Below, in pieces: positions 17,501 to 26,219 of a DNA stretch of 45,237 nucleotides; the first letter of the stretch is position 1, and every line of letters starts with the position of its first letter. The stretch is from Microcaldota archaeon. GTDB taxonomy: Archaea > Micrarchaeota > Micrarchaeia > Micrarchaeales > Micrarchaeaceae. The notes below the pieces were generated by a model, which was not told the origin of the DNA, made no database searches, and saw only the letters and a list, made by a program, of their open reading frames with translations. Location of the stretch: the NCBI GenBank assembly GCA_021801385.1, contig JAJYYC010000002.1, positions 1 through 45,237 on the forward strand. Direction: 5' to 3'. The translations under genes and the position numbers were made by a program.

Positions 17501-18712
17501 CTATGATTGCTGCTGCTCTTGTCCAAAGAGCTGACCCTCAAGCACGCTCTTTGTCTTGTCTGCGGGGTACATCAGCTTTATAAGTTTGGTGTGGCCGCGA
17601 ATACCTTTGCTCGATTCGAGCGAAGCGATCAGCCCTTCCATTGCGAGCTCCGATATATACTTCCTGTACCAGCGCTCGCTCTTTGGTTCTTTTTTCATGC
17701 TCTCTGATATGCTCTTGTACCTGCTGTAGACCTCCCCGCTGAAAAGATATACGTCAGATCCATCTGTCAGCTTCTTGTATGAGCCGCCGCCTTTGGTGAG
17801 CACTGCTATCGAGTAGAGCACAAGCTGATGGTGCAACGGCAGCGTTCCTATCATGTCGTAGACAATCTCGTTGTCTGCTATCTTTAATGCGCTTGTAGCG
17901 TCTTCAATCGTGACCGTGTTGCTTCCGTGCTCCTCAGCTATCTCCCCTGCTTTTGACATTACCTTGAGAGATAGCCTCGCATCGCCGCTCTCCTTAGCTG
18001 ATGTGGCGGCTATATAATGTAGTACGTCGTCCCCCACCACCCCTGGCTTGAATGCTACTGCCGACCTGTCTTTCAGTATCTCATACAGATCGGTCGCATA
18101 ATAAGGTGGAAATACGATTTCTGTCTCATATAATGTTGATAACCCCCTCGGGTCGAGCGTCTCCTTGAACGATACTCTGTTAGATATCCCGACGGTTGTG
18201 ACACCGCCGCTGCGTATGTCGCTGTTTATCCTCGCAAGCGTGTATATCAGGTCGTCGAGATCCTTGACAACATCGATCTCATCGAGTATGACAACCAGTA
18301 TTTTTGTGTCCTCCTCGATCCATGATGTGAGCTTCTCATAAAGGTCTACAGTCCCGTATCCGCGCTTTGCATATGCGGGAAGGTTGTCGCCCACTATCTT
18401 GTTCAGTACCCTGTACCTTGAATTGTATATCTTGCAGTTTATGTACGAGATTTTTGCGTGGCCGTTAGGTATCATCTTTATCTCATCTAGCACATATCTT
18501 GTGCAGAGCGTCTTTCCTGTGCCGGTCTTGCCATATATGAATAGGTTGCGACCGCGTTCGCCTTTAAGCGATGGGGCCAACGCCTTCTCTATGCTGTTTA
18601 TTTCCTTTGCCCTTGATATGAGGTGTTTAGGCATGTAATGAGGCGACAGCGCTTCTCTCTTGGCGAATATTTTTGATTCGGCAAGCATCTCGTTAAGCGT
18701 CTGCATGTACAC
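17501..18712 (-). CDS. cdc6: Orc1/Cdc6 replication initiator
   Basis: A 403-residue AAA+ protein with Walker A GKTGTGKT (61-68), Walker B VVILDEIDVV (about 139-148), sensor-1 region TVGISN and a C-terminal winged-helix domain (about 300-390) for origin binding. It recognises replication origins and loads MCM. In archaea origins are often next to cdc6; the 160 bp upstream (18713-18873) are AT-rich with a small palindrome. A GGTGTACATG-type context precedes ATG 18712, and an alternative ATG lies two codons later. Confidence 0.94.
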   Translation of the reverse strand: MYMQTLNEMLAESKIFAKREALSPHYMPKHLISRAKEINSIEKALAPSLKGERGRNLFIYGKTGTGKTLCTRYVLDEIKMIPNGHAKISYINCKIYNSRYRVLNKIVGDNLPAYAKRGYGTVDLYEKLTSWIEEDTKILVVILDEIDVVKDLDDLIYTLARINSDIRSGGVTTVGISNRVSFKETLDPRGLSTLYETEIVFPPYYATDLYEILKDRSAVAFKPGVVGDDVLHYIAATSAKESGDARLSLKVMSKAGEIAEEHGSNTVTIEDATSALKIADNEIVYDMIGTLPLHHQLVLYSIAVLTKGGGSYKKLTDGSDVYLFSGEVYSRYKSISESMKKEPKSERWYRKYISELAMEGLIASLESSKGIRGHTKLIKLMYPADKTKSVLEGQLFGQEQQQS

Positions 18713-18873
18713 CCCGACTATATAATCAGCAAAGTGGTTTATATAACTAATCTTTGGGATTTTGATATTTTGGTCTGATAGTGTTTCACACTGAGTAGGT
18801 GCATGACAACTCCATCACAAATTATATGAATATGCAACCAATATGTTCTAATAATATATCTTCGGTTTAAGAC
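18713..18873. other. AT-rich cdc6 upstream region, weak candidate origin
   Basis: A 161-bp divergent gap between cdc6 and the DUF929 gene. It holds TATA-like sequences for both directions (TTATATAAC about 18738, AATAATATATC about 18850) and a 13-bp palindrome AGTGT-TTC-ACACT (18780-18792). No clear ORB repeat pair with its G-run is visible. Proximity to cdc6 is the only positional argument for an origin. Confidence 0.25.
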
Positions 18874-18927
18874 GTGCAGCTATATGGGTTAAAATGGTTC
18901 TGTTACAAATATTCAATAGGTGTTAGG

Positions 18928-19935
18928 TTGGCAAGACGCAGATCACACGAAAGGTCTAATCAGATCAGAATTATAGACATCGCGCTTATTGCAGTTATAT
19001 TAGTCCTTGTTGCATACATAGCATACCCTGCCATAAAATCAGCTTTCACGCCTGCACCCGCCGGTAAGACGCTCGCAGGCATAGACACTCCTCTCACGCA
19101 GTCACAGCTCAGTGTTATAAACAATGCGCCTGACAGCTACTTCGAAAGTGCAGGAGAGATGCTTATGAACGGATCGATCAGCGGCATCGCAGAGAGCAAT
19201 AACATCTACTATGGCAATGGTTTTGAGGCGGTGCTCTCGAACAGCACCGCGCCGAGAACTTCTGTATACACCTATGACAGTAAACCAAGCGTCATATACG
19301 CAGGTGCGATCTCATGCATATACTGCGGTGAGAGCAGATGGGCCATGGCTATGGCGCTCTCAAGATTCGGAAGCTTTAACAGCTTATATATCGGCTACAG
19401 CTCATTCGGCGATGCTGACGTTCCAACACTCTACTGGAAACCAAACGAGTATAAAACGCCAAACAATTTCACTTATGGGAACTACTATAGCAGTCCTTAC
19501 GTCAACTTCTTCTCTGCAGAATATGACTCTAATATAACCCAGGGCTTCCAGCTGCCACAGGTTACAGACCCAATATCGGTTTTTGTCTCGCGTGCCCCGA
19601 ATGCCAGCTATGAAGAGGCATATGCATACCTAAACAACACAAAGGACTTCCAAGGAACGCCTTTCACAATATGGGGCAACAGCATCGACGTTGGCGCGGT
19701 CTCAGTTGTGTTCGGCGAATCGAACAATCAGTCAGCTACCAACGCTGTCCCGCTGACAGATATGACACATCAGCAGATACTATCTCAATTGTCTTCGTTC
19801 AACACCACATTCGCTTATGAGGAATATGCTGGCGCAGATGTTTACATAGCGCAGCTCTGCGCCGGAATGAATAACAGCGCGCCTATATGCAAGCTGCCTG
19901 CGATAAAGGCGTTCGAACATAAGATGGGACTTTAA
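18928..19935 (+). CDS. DUF929 family membrane-anchored thioredoxin-fold protein
   Basis: About 335 residues. A basic N-terminus (ARRRSHERSNQIR) is followed by one transmembrane helix (IDIALIAVILVLVAYIAYPAI) and a large extracellular domain. This domain contains SVIYAGAISCIYCGESRWAMAMALSRFG, a thioredoxin-like CxxC motif (CIYC) in the DUF929 setting, plus many NxS/T sequons. It probably acts in disulfide chemistry outside the membrane. The frame extends back to GTG 18874, but the upstream TATA-like element predicts transcription near or after that codon. A GGTG ribosome site lies a few bases before TTG 18928, which I take as the start. The stop overlaps the next ATG (TAATG). Confidence 0.8.
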   Translation: MARRRSHERSNQIRIIDIALIAVILVLVAYIAYPAIKSAFTPAPAGKTLAGIDTPLTQSQLSVINNAPDSYFESAGEMLMNGSISGIAESNNIYYGNGFEAVLSNSTAPRTSVYTYDSKPSVIYAGAISCIYCGESRWAMAMALSRFGSFNSLYIGYSSFGDADVPTLYWKPNEYKTPNNFTYGNYYSSPYVNFFSAEYDSNITQGFQLPQVTDPISVFVSRAPNASYEEAYAYLNNTKDFQGTPFTIWGNSIDVGAVSVVFGESNNQSATNAVPLTDMTHQQILSQLSSFNTTFAYEEYAGADVYIAQLCAGMNNSAPICKLPAIKAFEHKMGL

Positions 19936-20441
19936 TGGATAGAATTAGCAAGATTGTTGGATTGCTTCATAGGATATACAACCTAAAGTACATCGCATTC
20001 AACCTTCTTGTTTTCATCGTATACTATACGACCATCACCTACCTACTCAAGATACAGGAACAGGGCATAGCGTTCACAGCGGTTCCTGTCGCATACATAT
20101 ACGCGCTATCGTTCGTATCATCCATTCTTATGACATTAGCAGTCTACTCTGTTTTTAGCAGCAGGAACAACAACGCCAAGTACAACGCAACCACAGGCAG
20201 CGCGGTCACCGCAGTCGCAGGCGGGCTTGTCGCAGGATGCGGCTGCCAAGGCACCATAATGTACGGTGCGTTTGCCGTGGTGCTTGGAAGCGGATACGCA
20301 ACGCTCCTAAACAACACGATAGCAGACCACGTGAATCTGGTCTTTTCCGCGCTTATAGCGATAAACATTGTGATATTGTCTTATTATCTCGTGAGGCTGT
20401 CGAGCCCTAGGTGCTCAACAAATAAGAGGTCGAGGAATTGA
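19935..20441 (+). CDS. Four-helix membrane protein, DUF929 partner
   Basis: A 168-residue polytopic protein with about four transmembrane helices (near 20-40, 48-70, 84-112 and 125-155). The third helix contains the conserved-looking motif GGLVAGCGCQGTIMYGAF with a Cys-Gly-Cys pair inside the membrane region. It is coupled to the DUF929 gene by a TAATG overlap. I infer a redox or electron-transfer partner (DsbB/CcdA-like in role, not by recognised homology). No family can be named with confidence. Confidence 0.65.
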   Translation: MDRISKIVGLLHRIYNLKYIAFNLLVFIVYYTTITYLLKIQEQGIAFTAVPVAYIYALSFVSSILMTLAVYSVFSSRNNNAKYNATTGSAVTAVAGGLVAGCGCQGTIMYGAFAVVLGSGYATLLNNTIADHVNLVFSALIAINIVILSYYLVRLSSPRCSTNKRSRN

Positions 20442-21406
20442 AACGTGTTGTACCGGTAGAGATCGGCCAGGAGCCCTATTCTTTTGAAGATGCGCTTATT
20501 AAGAGCATACTGAACGGTGATGCCGATACACGAGTCTGCGAGGAGGCGATACTGACAGGCGCGGTGCTCGAAAGCCTTACGCCTGCGATAAGGGCGCTCA
20601 GCACAGAAAATGGGAGGCAGATAGGCAGATCCCTGTTTAAGCACACGCATGCATCGAATATGTCTAGAACTGATGATCTTCGTGCGCTCTATACGTTCTT
20701 AAAATCGGTCGGATATGCCAATTCGACAATAACCGATTCAGTCACAGCGGTTTCTGTTAAAATATACAGGTCATGCAATGCAGACATGGGAGGCCGTATA
20801 CACCATTTTGAAGCTGGCCTCATATCTGGATTTGTTGGCTCATCATTTGGCATTCCGATCAATGCGGTCGAGGTTGAATGTGCCAACAATGGCGGAAAGT
20901 GCTGCATCTTTGAGATAGGGATGAGCAACAGGCCAAAAGGCAAGGCCGATGCTAACCTTTATGATTACATAAACATGATCGGAAATGTAGAATTGGGAGA
21001 ATGCACCTTCTTGCAGAGGTACCAGATACTATCTGAGATGCCGCTGCTCGGCGTTGCGGATAAGAGCACCATGAAGGCGATACTCTCATACATAGGCGCA
21101 TGCACCGCGATTGCGCGTTTCAGGCGCGTGAATGCCAAAAGCACCGCATCGAAATTGGCTGAGGTTGCGCGCACAGCGACCGCGCTAGGATTTGGCTCTG
21201 TCAGTTACAGGTCAAACCCCAGAACTGTGACTTCGACTCTCTCAGACGCAGCGGCAAGGATCGACTTCGCGAACCTCTCAGGCAACTTCATAGACGGAAT
21301 GGCATCGAAAACCGCAAAATGCAGATGGGCGCAGAGCATGGTCATTAGGGGAGGTATTTATAAGGTAAGCATCAAAGATAGTGGGACTAACAGGCGGAAG
21401 AAGTGA
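20438..21406 (+). CDS. V4R-domain protein
   Basis: A 322-residue protein. Residues about 55-165 fit the V4R (4-vinyl reductase) ligand-binding fold: a helical lead-in, then HHFEAGLISGFVGSSFG, IPINAVEVECANNGGKCCIFEIG with the conserved E-x-x-C...G-x-x-C-x-F pattern. The C-terminal 150 residues are helical followed by a strand-rich segment and match nothing I recognise. V4R domains bind small hydrophobic ligands or metals and often regulate. It starts at TTG 20438, overlapping the preceding TGA, so it is translationally coupled to the membrane gene. Confidence 0.7.
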   Translation: MKRVVPVEIGQEPYSFEDALIKSILNGDADTRVCEEAILTGAVLESLTPAIRALSTENGRQIGRSLFKHTHASNMSRTDDLRALYTFLKSVGYANSTITDSVTAVSVKIYRSCNADMGGRIHHFEAGLISGFVGSSFGIPINAVEVECANNGGKCCIFEIGMSNRPKGKADANLYDYINMIGNVELGECTFLQRYQILSEMPLLGVADKSTMKAILSYIGACTAIARFRRVNAKSTASKLAEVARTATALGFGSVSYRSNPRTVTSTLSDAAARIDFANLSGNFIDGMASKTAKCRWAQSMVIRGGIYKVSIKDSGTNRRKK

Positions 21407-21410
21407 AGCA

Positions 21411-22877
21411 ATGGCTCTGGAGTTTATAGATAATATATCAAAATACGTGCCGGCAATAAAACCACCGAGCAGGGCGCTCTCGCTAAGAGAGAAGATGTAC
21501 TGGACAGCAGGAGTCATAGCGATATTCTTCCTGCTTTATAACACCTATGCGCTCGGCGTAAACCAACAGGCGGTGAGCCAGCCTTTCCTGCAGTTGATAA
21601 GCATAGTGTTCGCGGCGAAGATAGGCAGCGTAATAACAGTGGGTATAAGCCCGATAATACTCTCAAGCATAGTGCTGCAGCTGCTCTCCGGATCTGGGCT
21701 GCTTGATATAGACATGAACGACCCCGCGCAGAAGGCACGATACCAGACGGTGCAGAAGCTCGCGAGCATGTCAATAGCGGTCATTGAAGCGGTAGTGTAT
21801 GTCGCGACAGGGTATGTTCCGATATCGAGCCCTGCGCTGTTCGGGATAGTGGTCCTGCAGTTAGCGATAGGCGCAATAATAATGATCTATCTTGACGAGA
21901 CAATGAGCAAGTATGGTATAACCTCAGGAATAAACCTGTTCATAGCAAGCGGCGTATCATATTCGATAGTCGCAGGCACTGTGGCGATACTCATACCTGA
22001 GGCAGTGGCTGCGATACAGGCGGGCGGTGCGGCTGCGATATCGAACGCGATAATAGCGTTCGGTCCGCTCTTCTTCGCAATACTCGTGTTCCTTGCAAGC
22101 ATATACGCATATGAGATGAAGGTGGAGCTGCCGCTTGCGTTCGAGCAATTCAGAGGCATAGGCGGCAGATTGCCCATACCATTCCTTTATGTGAGTGTAC
22201 TGCCAGTAGTGCTCGCATCTTCGCTTGAGCTGAGCTTCACGGTGTGGTTCAGGTTCCTGGCAGGTGTGCACGGTAGTCTGCAGAACCTTGCGCGTTTCAT
22301 AGCATACTACCAACCGGTAGCAGCAGGAACAGGCACGTCATTGCAGCTGAGCGGAGGGCTCGCATACCTGATATCTCCGACATTCCCGTATCCGTATTCG
22401 GCGGCATACGGCGGAATAGGAGGTTACGGGCCATATTTCACTTATCTTATGACACACACCACACAGCTATTCATACCATGGGGAGGAGTGATGCTCGTAC
22501 CGGAATGGATCCATATGATAATCTACACCGTTGTGCTCGTAATATTATGTGTTATATTTGGACGCTTCTGGATAGAACTAACAGGTCAGAACCCCAAGAA
22601 CATGGCAGAACAGATAGGGTCAGGAGGCTGGCAGATACCAGGGTTCAGGCGCGATCCACGCATAGTTGAGAATGTTCTGAACAAGTACATACCCACACTG
22701 ACAGTACTTGGCAGCATATTCGTCGGCCTGCTTGCGGCCTTAGCGACACTTACCGGAGCCATAGGTACGGGAATGGGTGTGCTGCTTACCGTAGGAATAA
22801 TATACATGCTATACCAGCAATTGGAGCAGGAGCGCATATATGAGACATACCCGATACTGCAGAAGATAACGCAGTGA
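21411..22877 (+). CDS. secY: Preprotein translocase subunit SecY
   Basis: An archaeal SecY of about 488 residues with ten predicted membrane helices: the amphipathic start IDNISKYVPAIKPPSRALSLREKMYWT, plug-region GVNQQAVSQPF, and the later PEWIHMIIYTVVLVI and RFWIELTGQNPKNMAEQI that contact the ribosome and SRP receptor. It forms the protein-conducting channel with SecE and Sec61beta. The frame is open from GTG 21381, but that codon lies inside the preceding gene; ATG 21411 with GGAAG upstream gives the typical N-terminus. A TATTTATAAG sequence at about 21354 may be its own promoter. It is not linked here to ribosomal protein genes. Confidence 0.95.
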   Translation: MALEFIDNISKYVPAIKPPSRALSLREKMYWTAGVIAIFFLLYNTYALGVNQQAVSQPFLQLISIVFAAKIGSVITVGISPIILSSIVLQLLSGSGLLDIDMNDPAQKARYQTVQKLASMSIAVIEAVVYVATGYVPISSPALFGIVVLQLAIGAIIMIYLDETMSKYGITSGINLFIASGVSYSIVAGTVAILIPEAVAAIQAGGAAAISNAIIAFGPLFFAILVFLASIYAYEMKVELPLAFEQFRGIGGRLPIPFLYVSVLPVVLASSLELSFTVWFRFLAGVHGSLQNLARFIAYYQPVAAGTGTSLQLSGGLAYLISPTFPYPYSAAYGGIGGYGPYFTYLMTHTTQLFIPWGGVMLVPEWIHMIIYTVVLVILCVIFGRFWIELTGQNPKNMAEQIGSGGWQIPGFRRDPRIVENVLNKYIPTLTVLGSIFVGLLAALATLTGAIGTGMGVLLTVGIIYMLYQQLEQERIYETYPILQKITQ

Positions 22878-22911
22878 GAATCGTTGCTTTTTCAGTGTTC
22901 GTTTTTGGTAT

Positions 22912-23406
22912 TCAGTATCGCAATCGCTTATTGGAATTAGTTAGTATCGCTAGAAGCTCCGGATCTTTGTCAAGATAGTGAACGATTATCGCATTAGAGT
23001 GGGCATGCCGAAGTTCATCGATTGCACCGACAGAATGTTCCCATCTAGGAGTCATGAATATGTCGGTGACTCTGCTTTCGGAGATCACACCCCTCCAGAA
23101 GTAGCGCCAGTCGGATTCATCTTTGCTTATCCTGTCTGCATTATCGCCGTCGAATATGTCAGTAGAGGAGAATATCGGAAAACGCACACGGACCCTAAGC
23201 AGTTTTGTGTATTCCTCGAGCAAAGCGAGGTTATTTTGCATCCTGTGCGGCCCGTCAGATGATATTATACCAGATACATAACCTAAGGCTCTGTGCCTGT
23301 TAGCTGCGGCCCTCAACGCTGGCGTAACCCTCTCTTTAAGCTCCTCTAACGTTTTAACGCGTCTTGCGTGCTCCTTCAGGCCATTAAGATGTGCGGTCTT
23401 GTCCAT
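22912..23406 (-). CDS. Nucleoside 2-deoxyribosyltransferase-like (DUF4406-like) protein
   Basis: A 164-residue protein. ALGYVSGIISSDGPHRMQNN resembles the first strand and phosphate loop of the nucleoside 2-deoxyribosyltransferase superfamily (YxxG...N). TDIFMTPRWEHSVGAIDEL resembles its second motif, W-[ED]-x-S-x-G-A-x-x-E, where the Glu is catalytic. The length fits. Such proteins cleave N-glycosidic bonds of nucleosides or related metabolites. The assignment is from motif pattern only. It is convergent with secY and has eL41 upstream on the same strand. Confidence 0.55.
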   Translation of the reverse strand: MDKTAHLNGLKEHARRVKTLEELKERVTPALRAAANRHRALGYVSGIISSDGPHRMQNNLALLEEYTKLLRVRVRFPIFSSTDIFDGDNADRISKDESDWRYFWRGVISESRVTDIFMTPRWEHSVGAIDELRHAHSNAIIVHYLDKDPELLAILTNSNKRLRY

Positions 23407-23452
23407 TCGAACGCCATGCTAAGCAAAACATTATAATTAGCAGATTAAGCGG

Positions 23453-23527
23453 CTAGAGCTCGCCTACCCTTCTCTTCTGCGCTCTCTTAAGCCTCTTTCT
23501 TCTCTTCTTAAGCCACTTCCAGCGCAT
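23453..23527 (-). CDS. rpl41e: Ribosomal protein eL41
   Basis: A 24-residue, almost purely basic peptide: [20 protein letters not shown] then VGEL. This is the archaeal/eukaryotic large-subunit protein eL41 (usual length 24-37 residues), which sits at the subunit interface as a single helix. It is easily missed because of its size. An in-frame TTG at 23566 with GGTG 6 nt upstream would give a 37-residue form ([13 protein letters not shown] before the ATG), so the true start may be there. The gene lies alone, 46 bp upstream of the deoxyribosyltransferase-like gene. Confidence 0.82.
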   Translation of the reverse strand: MRWKWLKKRRKRLKRAQKRRVGEL

Positions 23528-23746
23528 TCTTCCTTTCTTTTTCCACTTTCTTGGAATACTTCCCAAACTAAGCACCAATGATTACAAGATAGTTTATGCC
23601 TAACAGCTTAAATAGATTATGTTGTTTCCATTGCTTTCATAGACCTTAGATATCTGCTTGATATTTTTGATATACATTCACTTACGGCATTAGGCGAACC
23701 ATCCTGGCGCATATTAAAGGGTTAAAAGCTAAGTTGTGGTGGTTGA

Positions 23747-24424
23747 ATGGGTGAGTTAGGGGCAGTCATATTAGCAGCAGGATCTAGCTCTCGTATGAAG
23801 GGTATAAACAAGATATTTATGCCTGTAGAGGGCAGGCCGCTAATATGTTGGACAGTTGACGCATTCGAAAATTCTCCGCACATAGATAAGATATCGCTCG
23901 TTTTCTCTAGCGAAATGATAGAGAATGGCAGGGCTCTTGTTGAGAATGAAAAGTGGAATAAGGTGTGTGCGGTCGTGAAGGGCTATGGTCGCAGGCAAGA
24001 TTCAGCAAGAGAGGGACTTATTGGACTGGGCGAATGCGATATTGCGATGATACATGATGGCGCAAGAGCGTGTGTGACAGGCGACATAATAGAGCGGGCT
24101 GTGGATTCAGCAAGGAAACATGGCGCCGCGGCCGCGGCAGTAAGGGTAACCGATACCATAAAGGAGGTTGAGGAAGGGATAATAACCAGAACGCATGACA
24201 GGAGCAAACTCTGGGCTATGCAGACGCCGCAGGCGTTCGATTATAGATTGATATCAGATGCGCATGCCAAGATTAATGAAGACGTCACGGATGATGCAAC
24301 CATGGTGGAGATGCTTGGCCATAAAGTTGCGGTATTTGAGGGGTCTTATTCGAACATAAAGGTCACTACGCCTGAGGACATAGAACGGATATCAATCATA
24401 ATAAGATCACGCAACAAGAATTAG
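23747..24424 (+). CDS. ispD: 2-C-methyl-D-erythritol 4-phosphate cytidylyltransferase (IspD)
   Basis: A 225-residue nucleotidyltransferase with every IspD hallmark: AAGSSSRM (10-17) and K22 for CTP, GRRQDS (81-86), IHDGAR (102-107), VTDTIK (134-139), DRSKLWAMQTPQ (151-162), the TDDA motif (181-184) and NIKVTTPED with K205. It would convert MEP plus CTP into CDP-methylerythritol in the bacterial MEP isoprenoid route. Archaea normally use mevalonate, so the gene is unexpected. The close relative TarI (ribitol-5-phosphate cytidylyltransferase) cannot be fully excluded, but ispE sits in the convergent operon. GGTGGTTGA precedes the ATG. It ends 3 bp from the DHH gene. Confidence 0.85.
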   Translation: MGELGAVILAAGSSSRMKGINKIFMPVEGRPLICWTVDAFENSPHIDKISLVFSSEMIENGRALVENEKWNKVCAVVKGYGRRQDSAREGLIGLGECDIAMIHDGARACVTGDIIERAVDSARKHGAAAAAVRVTDTIKEVEEGIITRTHDRSKLWAMQTPQAFDYRLISDAHAKINEDVTDDATMVEMLGHKVAVFEGSYSNIKVTTPEDIERISIIIRSRNKN

Positions 24425-24427
24425 ATT

Positions 24428-25399
24428 TCAGAGAAGGCCTAGCTCTTTTGCGGTTGATTCTATTCGTTTTATTAGCAGAGATCGGCCACGTTCTGTGCGC
24501 AGGTCATATCTGTTTTTACTGAATTCAAACCCAGCTGCGCATGGGTGCCCTCCTCCGCCCATTGATCTTGCGATCCCGCTGATATCAATGCCTGTGCTGC
24601 GAATCGAACCTTTGCACAGGTCTGTATTGACATATATCGCTATCGGCCGCCCAGCTTTTCTGAATATCAGGCTTGCCGCATAGGTTGGTTGGATCGTGTC
24701 TGCGAATCCGACCGCGATATTTTTACCTACAAAGATAAGCCTTTCGAGCATCTCCATTGTCCGCTCCTTGCTCGCACGCTCGAATTCATCGGCATCGAAC
24801 AAAATGATAGGGTTTTCCATGTCGCCTTTCGATATAATATCGGAGAGCCATGCGAGCTTATCTGATTTGTCCTTCTCAGGTAAGGTATTGTAGTACGTTA
24901 TTGCCATCGAATATCTCCTTATCATCGTTCGTTCCGCTTCACTCTTCGCCTTTATGTTATTATCAGAAAGATGGCACATGTGGAGCAGGCGCTTGATGCC
25001 CTCTCCTTTAAGTTTGAGGTATTTTGCGGTTAGCTCAGATGCACACAGCTTTTGTTCGCCGAATGTCGCATGGTCGCACATCTTTGCGACCTCCTTTGCA
25101 GCGGTCTCGCTCCAGGGATGGTGGTCTAGGTATATGACCTTGCCGCCTTTCGATTTGACCGACATGATTATCTTCTTGTATATTCCCGCTTTTGAATCGT
25201 TCACAGAGAGGTCTGTGATGAAGAGCGTCGTTTCCGGCGTTGCGAGCGATTCCACCCAACGGCCTGCACTCTCAAGTCTGTCTGTCGAATAATCGATATA
25301 CATTACTCTGTCTGCTGGCAGGCCATATTTCATCCTTATCAGTGTTGCAGCTGCTATGCCGTCAAGATCCTCGCTATGGCTTATAGACATCACATCCAT
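24428..25399 (-). CDS. DHH/DHHA1 family phosphoesterase
   Basis: A 323-residue protein with the DHH-family metal motifs: HSEDLDG (8-14), ITDLS (about 61-65), YLDHHPW (about 90-96), and the C-terminal DHHA1 substrate motif GGGGHPCAAGFEF (about 285-297). Relatives cleave short oligonucleotides (NrnA-type), cyclic dinucleotide products or pyrophosphate. It is the last gene of a leftward operon behind ispE; its ribosome site GTGATG overlaps the ispE stop. A second ATG at 25390 is possible. Substrate unknown. Confidence 0.85.
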   Translation of the reverse strand: MDVMSISHSEDLDGIAAATLIRMKYGLPADRVMYIDYSTDRLESAGRWVESLATPETTLFITDLSVNDSKAGIYKKIIMSVKSKGGKVIYLDHHPWSETAAKEVAKMCDHATFGEQKLCASELTAKYLKLKGEGIKRLLHMCHLSDNNIKAKSEAERTMIRRYSMAITYYNTLPEKDKSDKLAWLSDIISKGDMENPIILFDADEFERASKERTMEMLERLIFVGKNIAVGFADTIQPTYAASLIFRKAGRPIAIYVNTDLCKGSIRSTGIDISGIARSMGGGGHPCAAGFEFSKNRYDLRTERGRSLLIKRIESTAKELGLL

Positions 25400-25403
25400 C
25401 GCA

Positions 25404-26210
25404 TCACGCTTTTATTCTTGGATCGATACGAGGTAAAGAACTCGCTATGAATGTGTCCCCCTTGAACCATCCTAATATTTTGCGCGCCGCTGCCGCTGCA
25501 ATCTCGTAGCTTTTGTATCCTGCAAAAACTGTCGGGCCCTTGCCTGTCATCCCGTGCTCTTCCGAACCCGCACTGATATCGCCCAACAGTCTGCTTATGT
25601 CTGGGCATCGCTCTCCCGCTATCTCCGCAAAGCTCCTTCCGCTCCTGTCGAATTCCGCATACATCTCCCTGGTGGACATCTCCATCCTTGGATGCGCTAT
25701 GAGATAATGCAGTTCCGGCACATCCATGTCTGTTATCGTGTGCTTCTTTGAGCCCTCTACCTTAGCCCTGCCGCCATTAACCAGAAACGCGACGTCATTA
25801 CCGATCGATTGTGCAACCTCCTGGAGCTCGTCTTGAGTCATATTGAGACCGTATGCGATGTTTGCAAGATTCAGCACCATCGCCGCATCTGAGCTGCCGC
25901 CGCCCATCCCAGCCGCTGACGGTATCACCTTATGGCATATGATCTTTGCGTTTATGCGCTTTCCGGTATGGCTTGAAAGCTTTTCTAACGTAGATTCGAC
26001 TATGTTGCCGTCAATCTGGCTCCCATAGATTTGCGTGTCTTCGGACTTAACGAATGTCACATAGTCGAAGAGCGAAACAGACTGCATGATTGATGATACA
26101 TAGTGGTAACCGGTGGTGCTGTCAAGCTTTCCGATCGATAGCGTCACGTTCAGCTTTGCCGGAGCTAGCCCCAGCAGCGCACCGTCGCCAATCTCGAATA
26201 TCTGTTTCAT
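25404..26210 (-). CDS. ispE: 4-diphosphocytidyl-2-C-methyl-D-erythritol kinase-like GHMP kinase (IspE)
   Basis: A 268-residue GHMP kinase. The N-terminus has APAKLNVTLSIGKL (K19 equals the substrate-binding lysine of IspE), then TTGYHYVSSIMQSVSLFD. The ATP loop is PSAAGMGGGSSDAA (97-110) and the catalytic aspartate is D139 in IGNDVAFLV. A glycine-rich GMTGKGPTVFAGY closes the protein; the usual SGSG/TGSG here reads TGKG. These are IspE features rather than those of mevalonate or homoserine kinases. It phosphorylates CDP-methylerythritol in the MEP pathway. It lies 9 bp after the unknown gene at 26220 and 4 bp before the DHH gene. Confidence 0.83.
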   Translation of the reverse strand: MKQIFEIGDGALLGLAPAKLNVTLSIGKLDSTTGYHYVSSIMQSVSLFDYVTFVKSEDTQIYGSQIDGNIVESTLEKLSSHTGKRINAKIICHKVIPSAAGMGGGSSDAAMVLNLANIAYGLNMTQDELQEVAQSIGNDVAFLVNGGRAKVEGSKKHTITDMDVPELHYLIAHPRMEMSTREMYAEFDRSGRSFAEIAGERCPDISRLLGDISAGSEEHGMTGKGPTVFAGYKSYEIAAAAARKILGWFKGDTFIASSLPRIDPRIKA

Positions 26211-26219
26211 TTTGTCACG

